DNA from: Thiosocius sp963736445
GTDB taxonomy: Bacteria; Pseudomonadota; Gammaproteobacteria; Chromatiales; Chromatiaceae
Direction: 5' to 3'
Assembly (NCBI GenBank): GCA_963736445.1
Contig: CAVTOY010000010.1
Span: 165,260-229,259 of the forward strand
DNA: 64,000 bases
Below are positions 17,292 through 24,760 of this stretch, piece after piece. The notes beneath the pieces were generated by a model. The model did no database searches. It was not told the origin of the DNA and saw only the letters and a program-made list of their open reading frames with translations. The position numbers were made by a program, and so were the translations under genes. Numbering within the stretch: position 1 is the stretch's first letter; each line of letters starts with the position of its first letter.

Positions 17292-17313
17292 CAACAAAAC
17301 ATACATTTTGTTG
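17292..17313. promoter_or_regulatory. 22-bp perfect dyad between divergent sigma-54-like promoters
   Basis: CAACAAAA-N6-TTTTGTTG is an exact inverted repeat in an AT-rich stretch. It is placed between the - strand element at 17176-17191 and the + strand element at 17494-17509. It is a plausible enhancer or operator, although its half-sites differ in orientation from the GTTTGC/GCAAAC dyads of the peptide genes. Confidence 0.4.
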
Positions 17314-17493
17314 TCCTTGATACAACCAATGGCCAGACCTTGGGCCTACCCGGCTTACGCCAAGCACAACGCCGTTGCGGCCAGGGAACCGAGCTAATGC
17401 ACCTCGGTTCCGACCCAACGCTATGAAATTAAAAGCTTTTCCTCTCCTATCGGCGCATGCGATTGCGCATATCGAACCGTCTGCAATGCGACT

Positions 17494-17509
17494 TGGCACG
17501 ACAGTTGTA
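17494..17509 (+). promoter_or_regulatory. Candidate sigma-54 promoter of the secretion operon
   Basis: TGGCACG-ACAG-TTGTA has correct -24/-12 spacing and a single mismatch at the -12 GC (GT here). It is 85 bp upstream of the 56-aa protein and so of the whole caspase-to-EBP operon. Confidence 0.45.
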
Positions 17510-17578
17510 GTGTCTAGGTAGACGAAACCTGCAGCCAGGCTGCGACCACGACCAACAACGCGATCGGAGGCGAAAATT

Positions 17579-17749
17579 ATGAACCGGTTAATTAGATGGG
17601 CCAAGCGACCGCCAGCAACCTCGGCAGGCTTGCCAAACTGGCTTTTCGAGCTGGCCCCGTTGAGCGCGTCGCCGGACCAGCGCCTGCGGCAGCGTCGCGA
17701 AATCCAGACATTAGTACGCCGCGCCTACGCCGCCCGTATCGTCAACTGA
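17579..17749 (+). CDS. Small Arg-rich protein, 56 aa, first gene of the secretion operon
   Basis: ATG 17579 follows a strong GGAGG site (8 nt spacing) and reads 56 codons to TGA. The C-terminal half is Arg-rich and helical (RLRQRREIQTLVRRAYAAR); the N-terminal half contains LPNWLFELAPLS. No family is recognised. It sits between the candidate sigma-54 promoter and the caspase-like gene. It may be a leader ORF or a small partner protein. Confidence 0.45.
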   Translation: MNRLIRWAKRPPATSAGLPNWLFELAPLSASPDQRLRQRREIQTLVRRAYAARIVN

Positions 17750-17995
17750 CAGGATGGGACCGCAGGCATGAGGAACACCGGCACATCCCGCCCAACGGAG
17801 ACGACCCGGCCAGAACGTCGAAGTATTGTCCGCGGCATGACCGCGGGGGCCGCCGAGACGGCGTCTGCCAGGGCGTCTAACGGGGGCAGATCAAGGATTT
17901 GTTCGGGAATTTTACCGGTCTGCGCCGGCGCGCAAGGATTATACTGTTTAAAGTTAGGGCCTCTGCAAAAGGCCGCTTTTGGCGGAGTCCAGATC

Positions 17996-20900
17996 ATGAA
18001 ATTACCCGTCTGTATGAAGATGCCGGGTTGGCAGATGACGCGCTCGTTCTTGCTCAGTCTGCTGGCGACCATCGCGATCACCACACTAGGGTGCCAATCG
18101 CAGGAGACGCACAGCGACGCACCCACGGCCCAGGCGCGAAACGCGGACGACCTGATGGTTGTCGACTGCCTCCTTCCCGGGCAGGTCCGAAAGCTGGGTC
18201 AGAGCTTCACCTTCCTCGCCCCTCGGCGCGCGATCAAGACGACCGGCACCGACTGCGAGATCCGGGGTGGTGAGTATGTCGCCTACGACAGGGCCAGCTA
18301 TTCGACCGCGCTGAAGGTCTGGCTGCCGGAGGCCAAGGCCGGCGACCCCGCGGCCATGGCCTATGTCGGCGAGATCTACGAGAAGGGTCTCGGTGTGGTC
18401 GCCGATTACAAGGTGGCGCAGCACTGGTACCTCAAGGCAGCCGAACTTGGCAATACCCGTGCCCAGATCAACCTGGGCTATCTGTACGAGAGCGGGTTGG
18501 GGGTCGAGCGTGACCTGACCACTGCAATGAAATGGTACCGGCGAGCCTCGGGCCTAACCGACGGAGAACTGGAGTTCGTTTCCTCGGTCGAGCTTGCCGA
18601 GCGTCAGGCGGTCACCGCGGAACTCGGCTTGCTGCGCGAACAAAGCAGTGAGCTGCGCGAGCGCCTGGCCGCGGCCGAGGCGAGGCTGGCACAGGACCGG
18701 CGGTCGCTGGCCGCGACTCGCAAACAGGCGGCCGATCTGCGTCGGGAACTGGAGAAGGCCCCGGCAGCTGCATCGGCAACGGCAGCCACATCGGCAACGG
18801 CGCCCGCAAAACCGGACCCCGCATTACAACGTGAACTCGAGCAGGCCAAGGCGGAACAGCGCCGCCTGCTCACCGAGCTCTCTGGGCAGCAGCGCGAGTC
18901 GGCACAGCTGCGCGATGAACTCGACGCCAACCAGGGCGCGCTGGCCGCGGAGCGGCGCAAGCTGGCGCAGTTGCATGTTGAACTGGCCGATGCCCAGACA
19001 GCCCTTAAGACAGAGGCGTCACCGCCCGCCGCCGGCGAGACACCGGCGGAGCGCGCACTGCGCGACGACATGCAGTCGCTGACCCGCCGGCTCGAGACCA
19101 ACCGTGACGAGATCGCTCGCTTGACCGGCCTCTTGGCCGCGACCGATACGCGCAACTATGAGCTGCAGCAGGAGCTGGCGGTACGCGATCGAGAGATCTC
19201 CTCGATTCACGGCCAGCTCGCCGCCGCGACCGGCGACGACGCCGAGCTAGCACGCATGCAGGGCATGCTCGATGCCTCGCAGCAGGAGCGCCGGCGCCTA
19301 GCCGACGAACTCGCCCAGGTCGAACTTAAAGGCGCCGAATCAGAAGCCGCGCTGGCGCAGACGCGCCAGGAACTTGCGCTACGCCAGAGTGCTCTGGCAT
19401 CTGCCGAGCAGACCGTCGGGCAGATGCGGCAGGAATTGGACGCGCGTCGACGCAGTAACGTCGCCGCCACCGATGCACAGATCGCGAGGCTCAGCGCGGC
19501 CGTGATGCAGCGCGAGCAACAGCTGGCCGAGGCCCGCTCGCATGTCGAATCGCTAGAGCGCTCGCTCGACGGCCAAGTGTCGAAGGCCGAACAGTTTGCC
19601 GCTGAAGCTGAGCAAAGGCGCAGCGCACTCGACGCGGCACTTCAGGCCAAGGACGCCGAGATTGACAGCCTCGATACACGCCTCGCCGCGGCCCTGCGCG
19701 ACAACGAAAAACTCGGTGCAGTACAGCGCCAGCTGGCCAGTGCCGACGCGGAGCGCCGGCGCCTGGCGACCGAACTCGCGCAACAGGATCTCGCCACATC
19801 GGACCTCAAAAAGGAACTCGTCAAGGCGCAACAGACCGTAGCACAGGGTTCCGCACAGCTGAGTGACACACGCGAAGCGCTGCGCCTGATGCAAGATCAG
19901 CTCGCCGCGCGTGACCGTGACTTGGCCGCCTCGACGCAGCGCAGTATCGCGCTCGAATCCGAAGTCGTGGCACGGACCGCCGCGCTCGACCGGCAAAATC
20001 GCGAGGTCGCGCGTCTCGAAGACCGTCTGCGCGACGAACGCACCGTCCTGGAGCGCCAGCTGGCGAAGGCCCAGGGTGAACAGCAGCAGTTGCAGCAGGC
20101 AGCACAGGAACGGCAACGCCGCGTCGAGGAGCTGGAGCGCAAGCTGCTCACCACCCAGGCAATACTCGTGGCGAGCGAGCGCAAGGCCGCGCGCCTCGAC
20201 GAGGTCGAAAAAAGACTCAATGAGGAACAAAAGGTCGTAACCGCGCAAGAACGGGAGTTGGCGCAACTGCGCAGCGAGCTGGAAAAAGGGAAGCGGCAGG
20301 TCGCCGAGCCCGCCATCGCCTCGGTGACCGTCACCGAGGCGCGTGGCCCGGTTATCGAGATCATTGACCCGCCGCTTGCCGCGACACGGGGAATACCCAG
20401 CGTGCTGTTGCGCTCGCCAGTGAGGGAGGTGGAGTTGATCGGACGCGTCCGGCCGGAGGAGAAACTGCTCTCCTTCAAGGTGAATGAAAAACCCACCAGC
20501 GTCGACGAACAAGGGCTGTTCCGTGAGTCGGTGACCCTGCGTGAGCCCCAGACCTCGGTCAACCTGGTGGCGATCGACCGGCTAGGCCAACGCACCGCGC
20601 TCGACTTCATAATCGTGCCGCCTGGCAAGCGTGGCGAGGCCGCCATCACCGACGCCATGACTCCCGCGAGCCAGGCCACCACCCCGGTCGATTTCGGCAC
20701 CTACCATGCGCTGGTCATCGGCAATCAGGAATACACACACCTTCCCAACCTGTCCACGCCAGCCAACGACGCCCGCGAAATGGCCGAGCTGCTACGCGGC
20801 CGCTACGGCTTCAAGACCCAGCTGCTGATCAATGCGTCCCGCTACGAGATCTTAGCGGCACTGAACAAACTGCGCGCGCAGCTGACCGACCGGGACAACC

Positions 20901-21487
20901 TGTTGATCTTCTATGCTGGCCACGGCGAGTTGGACAATGTAAATCTGCGCGGCCATTGGCTGCCGGTGGACGCCGAGGCCGAAAGCTCGGCCAATTGGAT
21001 CTCCAATATCGCCATCACCGACGTGCTCAATGTCATGGCTGCAAAACACGTCTTGGTGATCGCGGATTCCTGTTACTCCGGAGCCATGACTCGGTCGGGC
21101 GTCGCGCGGCTCGAGACCGGGCTGTCATCGGAGACCAAGGTGAAGTGGTACCGCACGATGTCCAAGGCGCGCGCCCGTGCGGTGCTGACCTCTGGCGGGC
21201 TCAAACCCGTATTGGACGCCGGCGGCGGTGACCACTCCATTTTTACGCGCGCCCTGCTCGACACCCTGCGTGACAACCAGCGCGTCCTCGAGGGCTATGC
21301 GCTTTACCGCGAGGTCCAGAAGCGGGTCAAGCGTGCGGCGGCGCAGCTCAACGTAGACCAAGATCCGCAGTACGCGCCGATCAAATTTGCCGGCCACGAG
21401 GCGGGAGAGTTCTTCTTCCTGCCGAGCAGCACGAAGTTGTCGGAGCGCGAACTCCGGCGCACCGGTACCGAGGTCGCGGTCCGATGA
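17996..21487 (+). CDS. Caspase-like (peptidase C14) lipoprotein with Sel1 repeats and long coiled coil
   Basis: The product has 1163 aa from ATG 17996 (GGAG ahead), chosen because it starts a lipoprotein signal ending LGC; the frame is open 76 codons further but without signal character. Two Sel1/TPR-like repeats (about 100-175: AMAYVGEIYEKGLGV, AQINLGYLYESGLGV) precede about 550 residues of heptad-rich coiled coil. A small beta domain follows, then a C14 caspase fold from about 900, with catalytic His976 in YAGHG and Cys1026 in DSCYSG. The dyad is intact, so protease activity is likely; the lipobox places it in the periplasm or envelope. The downstream gene overlaps by 4 bp, so translation is coupled. 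Confidence 0.85.
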   Translation: MKLPVCMKMPGWQMTRSFLLSLLATIAITTLGCQSQETHSDAPTAQARNADDLMVVDCLLPGQVRKLGQSFTFLAPRRAIKTTGTDCEIRGGEYVAYDRASYSTALKVWLPEAKAGDPAAMAYVGEIYEKGLGVVADYKVAQHWYLKAAELGNTRAQINLGYLYESGLGVERDLTTAMKWYRRASGLTDGELEFVSSVELAERQAVTAELGLLREQSSELRERLAAAEARLAQDRRSLAATRKQAADLRRELEKAPAAASATAATSATAPAKPDPALQRELEQAKAEQRRLLTELSGQQRESAQLRDELDANQGALAAERRKLAQLHVELADAQTALKTEASPPAAGETPAERALRDDMQSLTRRLETNRDEIARLTGLLAATDTRNYELQQELAVRDREISSIHGQLAAATGDDAELARMQGMLDASQQERRRLADELAQVELKGAESEAALAQTRQELALRQSALASAEQTVGQMRQELDARRRSNVAATDAQIARLSAAVMQREQQLAEARSHVESLERSLDGQVSKAEQFAAEAEQRRSALDAALQAKDAEIDSLDTRLAAALRDNEKLGAVQRQLASADAERRRLATELAQQDLATSDLKKELVKAQQTVAQGSAQLSDTREALRLMQDQLAARDRDLAASTQRSIALESEVVARTAALDRQNREVARLEDRLRDERTVLERQLAKAQGEQQQLQQAAQERQRRVEELERKLLTTQAILVASERKAARLDEVEKRLNEEQKVVTAQERELAQLRSELEKGKRQVAEPAIASVTVTEARGPVIEIIDPPLAATRGIPSVLLRSPVREVELIGRVRPEEKLLSFKVNEKPTSVDEQGLFRESVTLREPQTSVNLVAIDRLGQRTALDFIIVPPGKRGEAAITDAMTPASQATTPVDFGTYHALVIGNQEYTHLPNLSTPANDAREMAELLRGRYGFKTQLLINASRYEILAALNKLRAQLTDRDNLLIFYAGHGELDNVNLRGHWLPVDAEAESSANWISNIAITDVLNVMAAKHVLVIADSCYSGAMTRSGVARLETGLSSETKVKWYRTMSKARARAVLTSGGLKPVLDAGGGDHSIFTRALLDTLRDNQRVLEGYALYREVQKRVKRAAAQLNVDQDPQYAPIKFAGHEAGEFFFLPSSTKLSERELRRTGTEVAVR

Positions 21488-22458
21488 GCGACCCGCGAGC
21501 GCCCACGGCAGGGAACGCCGAGGGCAATCCGGTATGCCCGTCTGCCGATAGTGCAGGTAAGGTGCTTATCTGCGTGCGCCCCACCTGCTCGGAGCTGGGC
21601 GAAAAGATGGGTAGCGGGCTCGACAACCCCTACGACGACTTCCGCCGCAAGGTGGCAGAGATCGTTTCGGCCGGCCGGGGCGCGCTGATCACGGACCACA
21701 ACCGCGAATTCATATGCGCCTTCGAATCGGCGGCGGCGGCTTTCAAATGCACTCAGTCGATCCAACGGGCGATCGCCGAGAGCCAGCGGCGGCAGTGGCT
21801 CGGGGCCAGGATCGGATGCTTCGGTACTAACGCGGATGACGGATCAGACGCATGGCAGGAGGCCGTGCAGTGCTCACAGAACTTGGCGAACCGGGCCACG
21901 CCGGGACAGACGATAGCCTGCACCAGCACCCTGGCCGGGCTCGACGAGGTACTGCTGGGCGAGACCCTGCCGCTCGACGCCAGCGATTGGGCCTGTGATC
22001 GAACCGGCGTCGGTCTACCGCTGTGTATTATCAGGTGGCAGGAAGAGGTGCCGACGCGCATCGCAAACCCAGTGCGCAGAGACAACATCATCACCCGGGC
22101 ACAACGCCTGCGCCTACGTTGGCGAGGGGAAAAACTCGTCCTAGACAAGGACAGCGCGGCCCTCACGATCGGGCGCAGCAGCGAGGCCGATATCTCGATC
22201 GAATCGCAATACGCCTCGCGCGTCCACGCCAGGTTGCGCCACATCAACGCCGCGTTCATCCTCACCGACTGCAGCACCAACGGTACCTACGTGAAGATCG
22301 ACGAGGACGCTGAGGTCTACCTGCACGACGACGACCTCATTCTGCGCGGCGAGGGCTGCATCAGTCTCGGGCGACGCTCTACAGCAGCAAGGGGCAAGCT
22401 GGTCTTCTTCAAGACCGAGCAGGCGGGCAGCACGTCCGCTGCGCGATCGAGGCCATGA
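21484..22458 (+). CDS. Degenerate nucleotide-cyclase-fold plus FHA protein
   Basis: The product has 324 aa. The first about 180 residues follow a class III cyclase fold (AFESAAAAFKCTQSIQRAI, ARIGCF, QNLANRATPGQTIAC) but lack the metal-binding Asp motifs, so catalysis is unlikely. The C-terminal FHA domain (about 225-300) has IGRSSEADISI, SRVHARL and CSTNGTYV. It shares domain order with the catalytically equipped cyclase-FHA at 39.6 kb and may be its regulatory counterpart. It overlaps the caspase gene by 4 bp and the phosphatase gene by 4 bp. Confidence 0.7.
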   Translation: MSDPRAPTAGNAEGNPVCPSADSAGKVLICVRPTCSELGEKMGSGLDNPYDDFRRKVAEIVSAGRGALITDHNREFICAFESAAAAFKCTQSIQRAIAESQRRQWLGARIGCFGTNADDGSDAWQEAVQCSQNLANRATPGQTIACTSTLAGLDEVLLGETLPLDASDWACDRTGVGLPLCIIRWQEEVPTRIANPVRRDNIITRAQRLRLRWRGEKLVLDKDSAALTIGRSSEADISIESQYASRVHARLRHINAAFILTDCSTNGTYVKIDEDAEVYLHDDDLILRGEGCISLGRRSTAARGKLVFFKTEQAGSTSAARSRP

Positions 22459-23267
22459 CCTTGGTATCCGGTCTCTCTGAAGGTTACCGTTGGTCATCCG
22501 CCTGTGAGACGCATGTCGGCAAGGTGCGTAAGCTCAACGAGGACGCCGTGCTGAGCCGGCCGGATCTCGGCCTGTGGGCAGTAGCCGACGGCATGGGTGG
22601 GCACGAAGGAGGCGATCGGGCGAGCCGCATGGTGATCGACGCGCTGACCTCCCTTTCTCCGAACGACCAGCTTGGTGACTTCGTCGCTGCAGCGATGCGT
22701 GAACTGGAATCGGTTAATGCGCGCCTGCATGCCGAGGCGCGGCGCGGCGCGGGCAATATATCCGGAAGCACGGTCGTCGCCCTGCTGGCCCATGGGCGGC
22801 ATGGCGTGGCCGTGTGGGCCGGCGACAGTCGCCTCTACATGTTCCGTAACGGCATCCTGCATGCGCTAAGCCGCGACCACAGTCAGGTCGAGGAATGGGT
22901 CAGCAACGGACTGCTAGAGCGGCACCAGGCCGACGGTCACCCGGCCGCGAACGTTATCACCCGCGCGATCGGCGCGGCCGACAGCGTCGAACTGGATACG
23001 GCCAAGGTCGAGATACTGCCGGGCGATATCTACCTGCTGTGCAGCGACGGGCTGTACAACGAACTCGGCGAGAAGGCCATGTCGCACATCCTTTGTACGA
23101 ACGACTGCCGACACGCAGCGCAGAAGCTGCTGGCGACGGCGCTGGCCGGAGAGGCACGCGACAACATCTCGCTGGTGATTGCGCACGCCGAGGAAAAAAT
23201 CGAGGATGCAACCCGAACCGTCATCAACCCGGCCTTCGCCGACCGTCGATACCTGGGCGAGGACTGA
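22455..23267 (+). CDS. PP2C-family Ser/Thr protein phosphatase
   Basis: The product has 270 aa. Metal-binding motifs are present: NEDAV (about 28), DGMGGHEGGDRAS (about 43-55), GDSRLYMFR and late SDGLYN...DNISLVI. It is a soluble cytoplasmic enzyme that reverses kinase action. It is translationally coupled to the cyclase-fold/FHA gene by an ATGA overlap and is followed after 2 bp by the outer-membrane channel. It is the likely antagonist of the Ser/Thr kinase at 12.9-14.2 kb. Confidence 0.92.
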   Translation: MTLVSGLSEGYRWSSACETHVGKVRKLNEDAVLSRPDLGLWAVADGMGGHEGGDRASRMVIDALTSLSPNDQLGDFVAAAMRELESVNARLHAEARRGAGNISGSTVVALLAHGRHGVAVWAGDSRLYMFRNGILHALSRDHSQVEEWVSNGLLERHQADGHPAANVITRAIGAADSVELDTAKVEILPGDIYLLCSDGLYNELGEKAMSHILCTNDCRHAAQKLLATALAGEARDNISLVIAHAEEKIEDATRTVINPAFADRRYLGED

Positions 23268-23269
23268 AA

Positions 23270-24694
23270 ATGTCCACCCGCCCTGCGCACCGCAACAGTC
23301 ACAAGTGGATGGTCGCACCGGCACTGGCGGCGCTGCTGGTTGCCTGCGACATCAAGGCGCCGGAGTACGTGCGCCCGGACACACCCGTTAAGGAGACCTG
23401 GCAAGCCACAGCCGCCCAACCCCCATCAGCCCGTGACACCATCCAGCCCGACTGGTGGCGCGGCTTCGACAGCGCCTATCTCGACGAACTGGTGAACAAG
23501 GCCATCGACAACAACGTCGACTTGCGAATACTGGCGGCACGTATGGGCGTTGCACGCGCCGGGGTCGAACAGGTCAGCGCGGTCAGCAAACCGAATGTAC
23601 AACTTGGCGCCGGGATCGATTACACGCAGCACAGCCAGGTCCCGGGCAGCACGACCCAGTACAGCCTCGCCAGCACGGTCGACTGGGAGCTGGATATCTG
23701 GGGCAAGTTCGCCGCGGGCACCGAGGCCCAGGAAGCCGAGGTCAATGCCACCGACGCGGACTGGCGTGCTGGCTATCTCAGCCTCGTCGCCGACGTCGCC
23801 TCCGCGTTCTTCCTGATTCGCCAGCTGGACGAACAGCTGGCCCGTCAGCAGCAGTCACTGTCACAGAATCACGACATCCTGGCAATCTACGAGAACCGCT
23901 ACCGCGAGGGGCTAGTGCCCCGCACTGCGTTACTGCAGCAGCGTTCTGAGGTCAAGCGGCTAACGCAGGAGCAACTCGAGCTGCTGCGTCTGAGAAAGAC
24001 GACAGAGAACAGCCTGGCGACCCTGCTTGGCGAACCGGCCGGTGAGTACAAGGTGCCCAAGGGCCGCTTGATGACCCAGTTGTCGCTGATGGACGTGCCC
24101 ACGGGCCTGCCGTCAACGCTGCTCAACCGCCGGCCGGATATCATTGCCGCTGAATACCGCGCGATACGCTCGGTCAAGCTGGTCGGTCAGGCGCGCCTCG
24201 CGCAGCTTCCCTCGATCGGGCTCACCGCACGCCGCGGGACGGCCAGCTTCGAACTCAGCTCACTGCTCAAGGCCTGGACCTTCGGCCTGTCACCGTCGAT
24301 CCAGCTACCGATGTTCGATCCCAACGTCAAGGCGCGAATCAAAGTCAGCGAGGCCGAGGCTAAGGTCGCCGAGGAGGAATACCGCGCAGTGGTCATGCAG
24401 GCATTCGAGGAGGTCGAAAACGCCCTGATCACACTGGATAGTCGCAAACAGCAACGCACTGAGCTTCTGGAACGGCTCGCCTATCTGAATGAAGTGGCCA
24501 AGCAGAACCGCGCCCAGCTCAGCGCCGGGATCATCTCGCAACTTGAATTGTTCGAGTCAGAACGCACGCTGCTGGCCGTCGAGCAGGAGGTGTTGCAAAA
24601 CTATCATCAAATCCTCATCGACACGGTGTTGCTGTACAAGGCGCTGGGCGGCGGGTGGCCGGCGGAGTACGATATCGCCAGCAAGAATCAGTGA
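23270..24694 (+). CDS. NodT/TolC-type outer-membrane efflux lipoprotein
   Basis: The product has 474 aa from ATG 23270, 2 bp after the phosphatase stop. The lipobox LLVAC gives an N-terminal lipid anchor at about residue 24. Two OEP repeats follow: QPDWWRGFDSAYLDELVNKA, later LLNRRPDIIAAEYRAI, and a C-terminal VEQEVLQNYHQ stretch, as in RND/NodT outer-membrane factors. It should form the trimeric outer-membrane duct for the C39 exporter and HlyD protein downstream. Reading frames upstream of 23270 are shadow of the phosphatase gene. Confidence 0.9.
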   Translation: MSTRPAHRNSHKWMVAPALAALLVACDIKAPEYVRPDTPVKETWQATAAQPPSARDTIQPDWWRGFDSAYLDELVNKAIDNNVDLRILAARMGVARAGVEQVSAVSKPNVQLGAGIDYTQHSQVPGSTTQYSLASTVDWELDIWGKFAAGTEAQEAEVNATDADWRAGYLSLVADVASAFFLIRQLDEQLARQQQSLSQNHDILAIYENRYREGLVPRTALLQQRSEVKRLTQEQLELLRLRKTTENSLATLLGEPAGEYKVPKGRLMTQLSLMDVPTGLPSTLLNRRPDIIAAEYRAIRSVKLVGQARLAQLPSIGLTARRGTASFELSSLLKAWTFGLSPSIQLPMFDPNVKARIKVSEAEAKVAEEEYRAVVMQAFEEVENALITLDSRKQQRTELLERLAYLNEVAKQNRAQLSAGIISQLELFESERTLLAVEQEVLQNYHQILIDTVLLYKALGGGWPAEYDIASKNQ

Positions 24695-24760
24695 AATGTT
24701 GGAACCCGGTCACAGAACGCGCCGCAGAAAGATCCGGTTGACGTCACCACAAGCAACGGC

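Noticed and set aside
17149..17604. A 151-codon open frame on the - strand across the divergent control region
   Set aside because: It overlaps the sigma-54-like element, the dyad and the strong ribosome site of the 56-aa gene, has mixed low-complexity and Arg-rich sequence, and no ribosome site or family signal.
19553..20512. A 319-codon frame opposite the caspase-like gene coiled coil
   Set aside because: Antisense to a long GC-rich repetitive coiled-coil region, which keeps several frames open; it has no start signal or recognisable domain.
22895..23269. 125-codon upstream extension of the NodT channel gene
   Set aside because: It runs inside the PP2C gene in another frame; ATG 23270 gives an exact lipoprotein signal.
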